A stretch of DNA of 64,000 nt from Bradyrhizobium sp. 4 (GTDB lineage: Bacteria; Pseudomonadota; Alphaproteobacteria; Rhizobiales; Xanthobacteraceae), in the NCBI RefSeq assembly GCF_023100905.1, contig NZ_CP064686.1, positions 3,100,001 through 3,164,000 on the forward strand. The letters are read 5' to 3'. A program made the translations under genes and the position numbers. Shown one piece after another: positions 50,394 to 58,906 of the stretch (its first letter is position 1; every line of letters starts with the position of its first letter). The notes below the pieces were generated by a model. The model ran no database searches. It saw only the letters and a program-made list of their open reading frames with translations, and was not told the origin of the DNA.

Positions 50394-50612
50394 TCACTGC
50401 GCTCGGGGCAGACCGTTCTTTGGGGTGGTGCGGGAAAGTGGCTTCCAATTCCCATAGTCGTAGTCACCCATCCAGGCGATAACTACAGCGTCGCAGGATA
50501 GGCACTTGAAAGAGCTTGCTCTCGTCAACGAAGAGCGGAATTGAGCAGCGCCGTACGCTTGGCCGCATCTCGCGCATGCAAAGACGACTTGTGTCGGTGC
50601 GGTCTCCGTCAT
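50394..50612 (-). CDS. small zinc-ribbon protein
   Basis: 72 residues. VVFACARCGQAYGAAQF and SSFKCLSCDAVVIAWMGDYD give two C-x2-C knuckles separated by ~22 residues, a classic zinc ribbon, followed by WKPLSRTTPK. Short proteins of this type are common in bradyrhizobial accessory DNA; role unknown. Confidence 0.7.
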   Translation of the reverse strand: MTETAPTQVVFACARCGQAYGAAQFRSSLTRASSFKCLSCDAVVIAWMGDYDYGNWKPLSRTTPKNGLPRAQ

Positions 50613-50840
50613 CGCATATTAAGGCCGATCGACGGCCGTTGTTCCCTGGCACTCCCTAGGGGCGCCGATCACTCTCTTCAAGGGAGCTCCGATCGGTTGA
50701 GCTTGCGCAGCAGCTTCTTCACAAGGCCCGCAGTTCGGCCATTTCATTCAGGATCGTCTGCTGCATGGCAGCTTCTCGACCCGGCTTCGACGAAGCGGTT
50801 GACTTCTTGGCCTTCTTTCTTTGTAGGCATCAGTGTGACA
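50613..50840. other. spacer with possible decayed small gene
   Basis: On the minus strand, MPTKKE and, in another frame, KKSTASSKPGREAAMQQTIL with NEMAELRAL could be a short basic protein with a one-base shift near 50810. Support is weak. Confidence 0.25.
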
Positions 50841-51230
50841 CTACGCTGGAGGCGCGCCGTTGTTCAGAAGCTGAGCGACGGCTGCTACGATCTGCGCTGG
50901 CGCAAATGGCTTGCTCAATAGGATGCTGTTGGGCACGCCGTGAGCGGACCACTGATCGGCCGCCGCACCCGTCATGTAAATAACAGGGATGTCAGGATTG
51001 AACTCTCTGGCGCGGTGGCCGACTTGTCAACCGTCAACAGTACCAACCAAATTGATGTCGGTGATGAGGGCTCGATACTTGGTGGCGTCGCTTAGAAGAA
51101 GTTTGACGGCATCCTCTCCACAGACGCTGACCTCGATCGTAAAGCCGCCGTCGGACAATGCATCTGCCACCAGGTCACGGACAAGCTGATCGTCCTCCAC
51201 GACCAAGATTAGAACCGCGGCCCCTTGCAT
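50841..51230 (-). pseudogene. single-domain response regulator broken by TGA
   Basis: CheY-like receiver of 129 codons. ILVVEDDQLVRDLVADALSD carries the acidic pair, ALITDINLVGTVDG the phospho-Asp region; a TGA at 51027-51029 follows. The frame continues perfectly with QVGHRAREFNPDIPVIYMTG, then VPNSILLSKPFAPAQIVAAV (conserved K-P-F). In relatives the TGA position is Trp (G-W-x-V-G), so TGG to TGA inactivated it, or it is read through. Nothing else is broken, so the change is recent. Confidence 0.8.
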
Positions 51231-51746
51231 CCCTCGCTCCCTGTCGCCGGTCAGGTGTGTTCCGGATCAGGAACTCATGAGAGCGAGTTATGTTCCAAAG
51301 TGCACATACGATGCCGTCCGCTCACTTCAAAGGGAGCGAATTGCTGGCTGGTAGAAGTCACGGATCCGCTGATCGCCACGTCGTGTTTCTAGGCGCGGAT
51401 TTGTTCGTTCCAACTTGAACAAAACGGCTGTACGTAGCGCATCGACTGCCTCATGCGATGACGCATCCACTGCCTCATTCGTGAAGGTTGTGCGTCCTGT
51501 GGGTGGCAGGCTTGGGCTACGTTCGAGCACCGCTCGGCGCGGCAACAAACGCAACGCAACACAACGACACAAGCCGCTGAGGGAAACCTTGGCGGCTTTG
51601 TTCCCGACGCAAACGAGTTCGGACTAAGGCCGACAACGCAGAACACCCGCCTGTGAGGGAAACGCTGCGGAACATCGCCCAGACTAACGATGCCTCGCGC
51701 GTTGCGCGGAGCAAATCCGGATGCACAAGGCGCGACGGAGTAAGCC
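51231..51746. other. 516-bp stretch without recognisable gene
   Basis: Contains the promoter region of the response-regulator remnant. A short direct-repeat-like string, GCATCGACTGCCTCATGCGA and GCATCCACTGCCTCATTCG, occurs near 51440-51480. No convincing protein. Confidence 0.35.
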
Positions 51747-52016
51747 TTAAAAGCGGCGGCAGTCGGCGGCCTCTTTCGCCCAAGTCTCCCCTTCAGTCTG
51801 CTCAACAGTAGCAGAGACTGTCAGGAGAACGCCGCCGTCCTTCCTAACGACAATCGCGATGGTGCCTGGACGAGCAGCAAGGGTAAAATCGCGCACGGCC
51901 TCGCCTAGCGCGACCATGGCCATCCTGTGAGCTGCAACAATGCTCTGCATTTCCTGGCCGAACTCGTCGAGAGTGACCCGTTCCGCTTCATGATAGTCGA
52001 AATGAAAACGCGGCAT
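51747..52016 (-). CDS. DUF6894-like small protein
   Basis: 89 residues. MPRFHFDYHEAERVTLDEFG, then MAMVALGEAVRDFT and IAIVVRKDGGVLLTVSATVE match the pattern of DUF6894 proteins (M-P-R-Y-x-F-H start, D-E-x-G, alternating strand-helix-strands). The family is abundant in bradyrhizobia, without known function. Placed between the response-regulator remnant and a Crp/Fnr gene on the same strand. Confidence 0.65.
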   Translation of the reverse strand: MPRFHFDYHEAERVTLDEFGQEMQSIVAAHRMAMVALGEAVRDFTLAARPGTIAIVVRKDGGVLLTVSATVEQTEGETWAKEAADCRRF

Positions 52017-52047
52017 TTGCGCTAAGTTAGTAAATGCCCGCGCATTC

Positions 52048-52800
52048 CTAAAACCCTGAGCCAGATTTGCTGAGCTTCGATCCTGCGCTTGGGTTCAATT
52101 CATGCAGATATTCAGGGCTGAACTCGGCTACAGCTTGCAGTTCCTGTGCGCGGAGCAGAGTAACGGTGTAGTTTTCCCATTCGATGAGACCCAAAGCCCT
52201 GAGTTCCTGGATCGTCCTGTTCACGTGAACTATCGAAAGTCCACATGCATCGGCAACATCTTGTTGCGTGAGCGGTATCGTGAAACTGCCGTTGTCCGCC
52301 AGCCCGACGAATTCCATCCGAGTGGTGAGCTCGCAAACAAGATGCGCGAGTCGACCTAAGGCTTGGCGCGCTCCGAGATTCTCAACCCATTCGCGATAGA
52401 TGGCAGCGTGTATCAGCGTTTCGTGCCAAAAATCGTGTGCAAGTCCGAGAGATTCGGTCATCATCTCTCTGAGAGATGAATGGGGCACAGTGGCTATGGT
52501 CGAGTTGCCGACGCTGCAAAGATCACAATCCGCGATCGGCAAAAGCAGGGTAGGCAAGTCGGGCATGTCCCCCGCTAGGTAGAATGACGAGATCTGATTT
52601 CGATCATTCACCACCCTTTGCCGGGCTAGAAAGCCGTCGATCACAACGATGCAGCTGCTGGGCTTGTCTCCCTCGCGCACCGCGTATTCGCCGTCAGCCA
52701 AGGACTTCAGCCTGTATGGTATGCGCGCGAGTCTAAGCTTATCTTGTTCGAACAGACCGCCGACTGCCTGTAGGCGCGCTATTAGCTTGCGGTGCGGCAT
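52048..52800 (-). CDS. Crp/Fnr family transcriptional regulator
   Basis: 250 residues from ATG 52800. The effector domain contains YRLKSLADGEYAVREGDKPS, CIVVIDGFLARQRVVNDRNQ and FYLAGDMPDLPTLLLP; the winged HTH is IPLTQQDVADACGLSIVHVN followed by RTIQELRALGLIEWEN. No Fnr-type Cys cluster at the N-terminus. This subtype (Q-Q-D-V-A-D-A-x-G-L-S-x-V-H-V-N-R) is common in bradyrhizobia with many paralogues, including 35291 here. Target genes unknown. Confidence 0.87.
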   Translation of the reverse strand: MPHRKLIARLQAVGGLFEQDKLRLARIPYRLKSLADGEYAVREGDKPSSCIVVIDGFLARQRVVNDRNQISSFYLAGDMPDLPTLLLPIADCDLCSVGNSTIATVPHSSLREMMTESLGLAHDFWHETLIHAAIYREWVENLGARQALGRLAHLVCELTTRMEFVGLADNGSFTIPLTQQDVADACGLSIVHVNRTIQELRALGLIEWENYTVTLLRAQELQAVAEFSPEYLHELNPSAGSKLSKSGSGF

Positions 52801-52883
52801 GATCGCTCCCTTGCACATGCAGGCGGGAGCGCACGATCTCTCAGCCACCGACGCCTACGGACAAAGCCTCGGCCGGTGATGCT

Positions 52884-53034
52884 TCAGTAAAGCATGATAT
52901 TCGCCAGCGCTCCAGATTCTTCGGCAACGAAGATGGCTTCCTCGCGCTCGGCCAGATGGAGCAGCGTTTGCACGTATCGGACTGTCTCTCCTGCAGCGAA
53001 GGGATGCAGGAAGCTTGACTGGACTCCTCGCAAA
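52884..53034 (-). other. possible C-terminal fragment of a small protein
   Basis: Leftward reading SFLHPFAAGETVRYVQTLLH, then LAEREEAIFVAEESG and a stop at 52884 has real-protein composition but no start; the frame enters the integrase region in another phase. Probably a remnant fused during decay. Confidence 0.25.
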
Positions 53035-53888
53035 TCAGCGCTTGATGAGGCTAACCAAAAGGGGCGGGATGCACTTCGCGCCGTCGGACTGATTGCGCTG
53101 CTGGAGCACGACCTCCCACGCGTCATAGCCCGTTAGATTGAGCAAAGGTACTTTCTGGTCATTTCCGTCCTTATTCCTCGGATCCTTTCTGTCTCGAATG
53201 ACCACCAATCGTTTCTTCATATCAACCAGCGGCCACTCGGGTTTGCAGATTTCTTCCTGGCGCAAGGTCGTTGCCACGGCGTATCTAACGATTCGTCCCA
53301 TCGGTATGAATTGCCGTCGGTTCGTCTCGAAGTATTCGATTAGTTCGTCGAGTTCGTCCTGTGTGGGTCGTCGGTCACGCTCATTGCTTTTTCCCACCAA
53401 GTTGAGGTGACTTAACGCGACGCGTGCGAGGCGGGCTTCCTCGGCTGAAACCTCGATACCGTGCACCGCGGCAGCATGAGTTATGATTGTCCGGATGAAA
53501 GATAAATCGATGGCCAACGTTGCGGGACCGGCGCCTTCCTTGGCGCGCTTCCTTTTCCGAATTCGATCAGCCGCTCTCGATTGAGCGCGGGAAGCTTCAC
53601 GCTACCGAGCGCAGTCTTGAGCGACGCCATTACAGCAGCTTTTGACCGGCGAGGGGGCCTTCCAACTTCATGCATGTCTTCATCGTGCAGGTCGATCAGA
53701 TCGCCAAACGTGCGAACGTTCCGCGCCACGCGTGGCTTGGACGATCCGTTGCGATCGATATTGCGCTCCATCTCGAGCGCCCATTCTTCGCCGTCCTTGC
53801 GCCGTCGAAATGTCTCGGCCACATAGCGGGTCTTCCGGCGGACCTGGACGCGCCAGTTCCCTGATGCCATTTGTGTGAAGGTCGCCAC
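53035..53888 (-). pseudogene. tyrosine recombinase (integrase), frameshifted and C-terminally truncated
   Basis: Residues from ATG 53888 (TQMASGNWRVQVRRKTRYVA, with FRRRKDGEEWALEMERNIDR) are the arm-binding and SAM-like parts. A frameshift near 53520 leads into LSFIRTIITHAAAVHGIEVS and the catalytic start YAVATTLRQEEICKPEWPLV (active Arg in L-R-Q-E-E-I), with the Lys region VVIRDRKDPRNKDGNDQKVP. The frame stops at 53035 before the H-x-x-R and Tyr boxes. It is thus dead. It abuts dusA, a known target gene for integrases of alphaproteobacterial islands. Confidence 0.85.
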
Positions 53889-53889
53889 G

Positions 53890-53984
53890 CGTGTGCACTC
53901 CGACTTTCGTGTGCACTATGTGTGCACTGAGAGGTCAAAACGGGTACAAACGTGTGCAATTTCGTCTAGTTTGGAGTGCACACG
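53890..53984. repeat. five CGTGTGCACT-type repeats between integrase and dusA
   Basis: CGTGTGCACT at 53890-53899 and 53908-53917, TGTGTGCACT at 53919-53928, CGTGTGCAAT at 53951-53960, and the inverted AGTGCACACG at 53975-53984. Regular short repeats next to an integrase at an island edge are typical arm-type or excisionase binding sites of an attachment region. Confidence 0.75.
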
Positions 53985-54020
53985 TTCGCGGTTCATCCCA
54001 TTGAAGAGTAAGATAAACTG

Positions 54021-55016
54021 TTGAAATATCAAGGCTATCGCTTTTCTGTTGCACCCATGATGGACTGGACCGACCGGCATTGCCGGGTGTTCCACCGTCA
54101 CCTGACGCGGCGGGCGCTGCTCTATACGGAGATGCTGACCACTGGTGCCATCATTCATGGTGACCGGGAGCGGCTGCTTGGGTTCGACGTGGTCGAGCAC
54201 CCGGTCGCGCTTCAGCTCGGCGGGTCGGATCCGCGCGAGCTGGCGCTGGCGGCACGGATCGGCGAGGAGTTCGGTTATGACGAAATCAACCTCAACGTCG
54301 GCTGCCCCTCCGACCGCGTGAAGGACGGCCGTTTCGGCGCTTGCCTCATGGCAGAGCCCGATCTCGTGGCGAGGTGTGTCGAGGCGATGAAGGGTGCGGT
54401 TGCCGTGCCCGTCACCGTGAAGTGCCGCATCGGTATCGACAACCAGGATCCGGAAGTCGCGCTCGACAACCTTGCGCGCGCGGTCGTTGCCTCCGGCTGC
54501 GATGCGTTGATCGTGCATGCCCGGAAAGCATGGCTCAGCGGTTTGTCACCGAAGGAAAATCGCGACATCCCGCCGCTCGACTACGATCGCGTCTATCGCC
54601 TCAAGCGAGCGATGGCCGATATGCCTGTCATCATCAACGGCGGCATCCCCGGCATCGACGAGGCAAGAGCACATCTCGATCACGTTGACGGCGCGATGCT
54701 TGGACGAGCCGCCTATCAGGAGCCGTGGCGGCTGCTCTCGGTCGATACCGACATTTTCGGCGAGGCGGCGCCGCATGCCTCGATGCAGGATGCGCTCGAA
54801 GCGATGATGCCCTACATCGAACGACAGCTCGCGCGCGGCACGCGGCTGCACTCCATGACGAGGCATTTCGTCGGCGCATTCCATGCCGTGCCCGGCGCGC
54901 GCGCCTTCCGCCGCCATCTTGCCGAGCAGGGGGGGAAGCCGGGCGCCGGCCTTGAGGTGCTGCGCGATGCGATTGCGCGTCTCGGTGCCCGCGCGCCGGC
55001 GGAGGCGGCAGCCTAG
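54021..55016 (+). CDS. dusA: tRNA-dihydrouridine synthase A
   Basis: 331 residues. FSVAPMMDWTDRHCRVFHRH is the FMN-binding start of the Dus barrel, TEMLTTGAIIHG and INLNVGCPSDRVKDGRFGAC (catalytic Cys in the N-V-G-C-P-S motif) follow, then TVKCRIGIDNQD and IVHARKAWLSGLSPKENRDI (DusA signature). It reduces U20/U20a in tRNA. The start is TTG 54021; the first ten residues differ from what I expect for the genus, probably because an integrated island rebuilt the 5' end. It is followed by a convergent protease gene. Confidence 0.93.
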   Translation: MKYQGYRFSVAPMMDWTDRHCRVFHRHLTRRALLYTEMLTTGAIIHGDRERLLGFDVVEHPVALQLGGSDPRELALAARIGEEFGYDEINLNVGCPSDRVKDGRFGACLMAEPDLVARCVEAMKGAVAVPVTVKCRIGIDNQDPEVALDNLARAVVASGCDALIVHARKAWLSGLSPKENRDIPPLDYDRVYRLKRAMADMPVIINGGIPGIDEARAHLDHVDGAMLGRAAYQEPWRLLSVDTDIFGEAAPHASMQDALEAMMPYIERQLARGTRLHSMTRHFVGAFHAVPGARAFRRHLAEQGGKPGAGLEVLRDAIARLGARAPAEAAA

Positions 55017-55048
55017 CCGAGGCACATGGCGGGCCGGATTGCAAAAGT

Positions 55049-55603
55049 CTAGTCGACTGCCAGGCGCGAGCGGCGTTGACTGGTCTGGAGCTCCGGATAA
55101 CCGGTGAGCATCAGCTTGTCGGCGCGCACGCCCCAGCTCTCCAGGCGGTCCAGGAAGCTCATGCCGAGCAGGTTGGTCTTCATCTGCCCGCGCTGCACGA
55201 CGAGGGCCGGCACCGATTTCTCGACGAGGTGACCGACGGAGAGGCGGTCGATGGTGAGGCGGGCCGCCTTGGTGTGACCGCCTGCGGTTTCGAGATCGAC
55301 GTCGTATTCGAGCATCTCGAGCGGCAGCCCGATCGCTTTCGCGGTTTCCCAGGTCAGCACTACCGAAGTCGCGCCGGTGTCGATGACCATCGGTGCGGCC
55401 ACGCCGTTGATCTTCGCGCGCAGCGCGAATTCGCCGCCCTGGCCGCGCGGGATCTGCACGGCGGGGGCGGGCGCTGCGGTCTGCGCGCGAAAGATATGCG
55501 AGACCTTGCTGCTCGCGCGCGCGATCTGGTCGGAATCGCCATAGGCGACGACGGCACCGGCCGTGCAGGCGAGCATGACGAGAACGAGCAGAAAGCGGGT
55601 CAT
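55049..55603 (-). CDS. TIGR02281-type clan AA aspartic protease (retropepsin-like)
   Basis: 184 residues from ATG 55603. MTRFLLVLVMLACTAGAVVA is a signal anchor. The retropepsin fold is shown by MVIDTGATSVVLTWETAKAI (active Asp in D-T-G-A), the flap-type YDVDLETAGGHTKAARLTID, and NLLGMSFLDRLESWGV at the C-terminus. Periplasmic or membrane-anchored protease conserved in alphaproteobacteria, role not established. It is 29 bp upstream (on the minus strand) of the DUF1289 gene's end and likely co-transcribed with it. Confidence 0.85.
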   Translation of the reverse strand: MTRFLLVLVMLACTAGAVVAYGDSDQIARASSKVSHIFRAQTAAPAPAVQIPRGQGGEFALRAKINGVAAPMVIDTGATSVVLTWETAKAIGLPLEMLEYDVDLETAGGHTKAARLTIDRLSVGHLVEKSVPALVVQRGQMKTNLLGMSFLDRLESWGVRADKLMLTGYPELQTSQRRSRLAVD

Positions 55604-55631
55604 TGCGCATCTCCAGATGCGCGCCGACCGG

Positions 55632-55829
55632 TCAGGTGCGTCCCGGCGCGATGCGCGCAAGTCCAGCCTGATTCATTCGCACCGGCAACAGCGCCATGAC
55701 CGCGAGCCGTTCCGCGCTCTCCATGGCGTGCCAGCGCGCGATCTCCGGCAACGTGCGTCCGCAGCCGAAGCACAGCCTGGTCTTGGGATCGATCATGCAG
55801 ACGGCCACGCAGGGCGTTTCTTTGCTCAT
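55632..55829 (-). CDS. DUF1289 family protein
   Basis: 65 residues from ATG 55829. TPCVAVCMIDPKTRLCFGCG followed by RTLPEIARWHAMESAERL is the full DUF1289 signature: C-x-x-x-C-x-x-D/P-x8-C-x-G-C-x-R-T-L-x-E-I-x-x-W. Four cysteines may bind a metal or Fe-S cluster. Conserved small protein of proteobacteria; function unknown. Lies between the sensor kinase and the protease gene. Confidence 0.92.
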   Translation of the reverse strand: MSKETPCVAVCMIDPKTRLCFGCGRTLPEIARWHAMESAERLAVMALLPVRMNQAGLARIAPGRT

Positions 55830-55873
55830 TCGGACATAGTGAGGGATGGTCTGGCATGTCTGCAAGCATCTCG

Positions 55874-57469
55874 TTACGAGCCCGTACCTGCGCTCATGAT
55901 CGGCTTGCGACGGGGCCGGCGCTTCTCGTCCGCTACCGCGGAACTCTCGGGCTGGAGCGGCGGAGAATCATCCGACATCGGTGCCAGCGCGCTCATCACG
56001 CGCTCGGGCGGGAAGGTGACGATCACTTCGGTGCCGATGCGCAGCTTCGATTTCAGCGTGAACGTACCGCCATGCAGGTCGACCAGATTCTTGGCGATCG
56101 GCAGGCCGAGACCGGCGCCCTGTTCGGCCGACTTGATCGAGTTGGAGCCTTGGCCGAACGAGGCCAGCACGACCGGGATCTCGTCCTCGGGGATTCCGGA
56201 GCCGGTATCCTTCACCGAGAGATATTGTCCGCCTGAGGCCGTCCAGCCGGCCTTGAGCCAGATCTCGCCGCCCTGCGGAGTGAACTTGATCGAGTTGGAG
56301 AGCAGATTGAGCACGACCTGGCGGATCGCGCGCTCGTCGGCCCACAGTCGCGGCATCGCCTGCTCGAACACCTCGTGGATTGTGATACCGCGGCTCGAGG
56401 CGCGCAGCTTCATCAGATGATGGCAGTCGGCGACAATGCCGACCAGCGAGACCGCTTCCTCATTGAGCTCGTAGCGGCCGGCCTCGATCCGCGACAGATC
56501 GAGGATCTCGTTGATGAGGTTGAGCAGGTGGACGCCGGAATTATGGATGTCCGCCGAGTACTCCTTGTAAACCGGCACGGCATGCGCGCCGAAAATCTCG
56601 CTCTTCATCACCTCGGAAAAGCCGAGGATCGCATTGAGCGGCGTCCGCAGTTCGTGGCTCATCTGCGCCAGAAAGCGCGACTTGGCGACATTGGCGGATT
56701 CGGCGCGGTGGCGCGCTTCGTCCGAGATCGCCTTGGCCTGTTCGAGCTCGCCGATCAGCGCGTCCTTCTCGGCGCGCGCCTCGAGCGTGGCGAAGGTCGA
56801 AGAGTGCAGGCGGTGGGCCAGCAGCACGAAATAGCCTTCGGCGGCGAGGGCGAGCGCGGCCAGGATGTAATTGTCCAGCGAGCCCGTCATCACGAAGCTC
56901 AGCGCCATCGCGACCGCGACCGGCGCGGTGGCGGCGAGGGCGGCGATCGGCAGATTGGCGGCCAGCATGCTCGACACTGCGATCACCAGCAGCATCAGGA
57001 ACATCATCAGCGATTCCGTGATCATGTCGAGCACGGGATGGATCAGGATCGCCATCCAGCAAAGGCCATAGAGCAGGTCGAGCACGACGAAACGCGTCTG
57101 CCATGCGCGCGTTGCTGCGGGCGAGGCGGGCTCGGCCAGGAAGCGGTGGCAGCTGCGGATCATCGCGGCATGGATGCACAGCATGCCGGCGGTCCAGGCC
57201 GCAGCCGGGATCGGCTGCATCCACAGCCCAAACAACACGCCGGTCGCGACCACAAGCAGCATCACGACATAGGAGGCCGACAGCCGGGTCTGGGCGTAAT
57301 GGCGCAGCATCTCGGCGTCGAAAGCCGGCCGGGTTCCACTGGTCGACGTTAACTTGTCGCGCGCCTCGCGCACCCGCTGTGCCGCAGCCCGGCGATGGCT
57401 CGCCGACGGCACGCTCACCGGCTCGGCCGGAAGCTGCACAACCTCGGGCTTTTCAGCGGGTTTACTCAT
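55874..57469 (-). CDS. membrane sensor histidine kinase (PdhS/DivJ/PleC-like)
   Basis: 531 residues from ATG 57469. Five to six membrane helices occupy ~60-200 (SYVVMLLVVATGVLFGLWMQ, MMFLMLLVIAVSSMLAANLP). A coiled linker leads to HisKA FLAQMSHELRTPLNAILGFS with phospho-His, and FGAHAVPVYKEYSADIHNSG typical of the alphaproteobacterial PleC/DivJ/PdhS group. The HATPase has N box VVLNLLSNSIKFT, G1 DTGSGIPEDEIPVVL, G2 EQGAGLGLPIAKNLV. Kinases of this group phosphorylate DivK/PleD-type regulators and control the cell cycle. The partner here is not in the window. Confidence 0.88.
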   Translation of the reverse strand: MSKPAEKPEVVQLPAEPVSVPSASHRRAAAQRVREARDKLTSTSGTRPAFDAEMLRHYAQTRLSASYVVMLLVVATGVLFGLWMQPIPAAAWTAGMLCIHAAMIRSCHRFLAEPASPAATRAWQTRFVVLDLLYGLCWMAILIHPVLDMITESLMMFLMLLVIAVSSMLAANLPIAALAATAPVAVAMALSFVMTGSLDNYILAALALAAEGYFVLLAHRLHSSTFATLEARAEKDALIGELEQAKAISDEARHRAESANVAKSRFLAQMSHELRTPLNAILGFSEVMKSEIFGAHAVPVYKEYSADIHNSGVHLLNLINEILDLSRIEAGRYELNEEAVSLVGIVADCHHLMKLRASSRGITIHEVFEQAMPRLWADERAIRQVVLNLLSNSIKFTPQGGEIWLKAGWTASGGQYLSVKDTGSGIPEDEIPVVLASFGQGSNSIKSAEQGAGLGLPIAKNLVDLHGGTFTLKSKLRIGTEVIVTFPPERVMSALAPMSDDSPPLQPESSAVADEKRRPRRKPIMSAGTGS

Positions 57470-57606
57470 CGCACAACAACAATTCCTGCCCGCGCGGGAC
57501 GGGCCTTCTGCATTGTCTATCTCTGGCAAGAAATCCTTAAGAGGTGACTTAAGGAGCTAAAGAATTACGTTAACCCGGCGTTAATTTTGGATCCGACGTG
57601 AGCCGC

Positions 57607-58884
57607 TCAATGCAGCGCCGCGTGCTGTGCGATGTACACCACGGCGCCCGCCAGATAGCCGGCGAGCGCCGGGAGGGCGATGCGACGGGCGTACCAGAGG
57701 AACTCGATGCGCTCGAGCCCCATGGCGGCGACGCCCGCTGCCGAGCCGATGATCAGGATCGAACCGCCGGTGCCGGCGCAATAGGCGATGAACTCCCAGA
57801 GGAAGCTGTCGGGTGGATAATGCGCCAGGTCGTACATGCCCATGGTCGCGGCGACCAGCGGCACGTTGTCGATGACGGCGCTAAGCAGCCCGAGCACGAT
57901 CACGATGATGTCCTGTCGGCCGATCGCGGTGTCCAGCCATTTGGCCAGCATGGAGAGCAAGCCGGCATGTTCGAGGCAGGCGACCGCGAGCAAGATTCCG
58001 AGGAAGAACACGATCGAGCCCATGTCGATCCGCGTCAGCGCATTCGCCAGCGTGAGCGGACCACGGACATGCTCATCCTTGTCGCGATGAACGATCTCGC
58101 CCACCAGCCACACGACGCCAAGCCCGAGCAGGACACCCATGAAGGGCGGCAGGTGCGTGACCGTCTTGAAGGCGGGCACCGCGATCAGTACGCCGAGTCC
58201 GAGATAGAACATCACGTTCCGCTCGAACGGATCGACGCCCTGCAATCCGTCCTCTTTCGGCGGCGGTGCGATGGTCTTGCCCTTGAGCGAAAAGCTGATG
58301 AATGCGAGCGGCACCAGCAGGTTCAGCAGGGAGGGCAGGAACACCGCACCCATGATTTTCAGGGGCGAAATTTGTCCGCCGATCCACAGCATGGTCGTGG
58401 TGACGTCGCCGATCACGGTCCATGCACCACCGGCATTTGCGGCGATGACGATGAGGGAGGCGAACAGCAATCGGTCGTCGCGCTTGGCGATCAGCCGCTG
58501 GATCAGCGAGACCATGACGATGGTGGTGGTCAGATTGTCGAGAATGGCGCTGAGGAAGAAGGTCACGAAACCGATCAGCCATATCAGACGGACCTGGCTG
58601 GTCGTGCTGATGCGGGAGGTGATGACTTCGAAACCATCATGGGCGTCGATGACCTCGACGATCGTCATCGCGCCAACCAGGAAGAACACGATCTGCGCGG
58701 TGGAGGCGACGGACTCATCAAGCTGACGGCCGACCAGCGTGTGGTCACCGGTCGCGAGCGCATAGATTGTCCAGAGCACGCCGGCGCCGAGTAGCGCAGA
58801 CGCGCTCTTGTTCACCCCGATCGGATGCTCAAGCGCGATCGCCGCATAGGCGAGGACGAAGATTGCGGCGAGTGCGATCAGCAA
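57607..58884 (-). CDS. nhaD: sodium:proton antiporter NhaD
   Basis: 425 residues with about twelve membrane helices. IVFFLVGAMTIVEVIDAHDG, FFLSAILDNLTTTIVMVSLI (D-N-L-T-T ion-binding motif), FASLIVIAANAGGAWTVIGD, VTTTMLWIGGQISPL and SAVIDNVPLVAATMGM are the conserved blocks of the NhaD/ArsB ion-transporter superfamily. Exchanges Na+ (or Li+) for H+. The TTG start 58884 gives a first helix LIALAAIFVLAYAAIALEHP. Core chromosomal gene in this block. Confidence 0.9.
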   Translation of the reverse strand: MLIALAAIFVLAYAAIALEHPIGVNKSASALLGAGVLWTIYALATGDHTLVGRQLDESVASTAQIVFFLVGAMTIVEVIDAHDGFEVITSRISTTSQVRLIWLIGFVTFFLSAILDNLTTTIVMVSLIQRLIAKRDDRLLFASLIVIAANAGGAWTVIGDVTTTMLWIGGQISPLKIMGAVFLPSLLNLLVPLAFISFSLKGKTIAPPPKEDGLQGVDPFERNVMFYLGLGVLIAVPAFKTVTHLPPFMGVLLGLGVVWLVGEIVHRDKDEHVRGPLTLANALTRIDMGSIVFFLGILLAVACLEHAGLLSMLAKWLDTAIGRQDIIVIVLGLLSAVIDNVPLVAATMGMYDLAHYPPDSFLWEFIAYCAGTGGSILIIGSAAGVAAMGLERIEFLWYARRIALPALAGYLAGAVVYIAQHAALH

Positions 58885-58906
58885 GGCAGGATCACTTCGT
58901 CAGAGG

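Noticed and set aside
51389..51805. Minus-strand 138-codon frame with many Arg/Pro residues
   Set aside because: No ribosome site or motif, and overlaps the better supported DUF6894-like gene.
57598..58794. 398-codon plus-strand frame opposite nhaD
   Set aside because: Highly charged, His/Asp/Gln-rich composition without motif, complementary to hydrophobic codons of the membrane protein.
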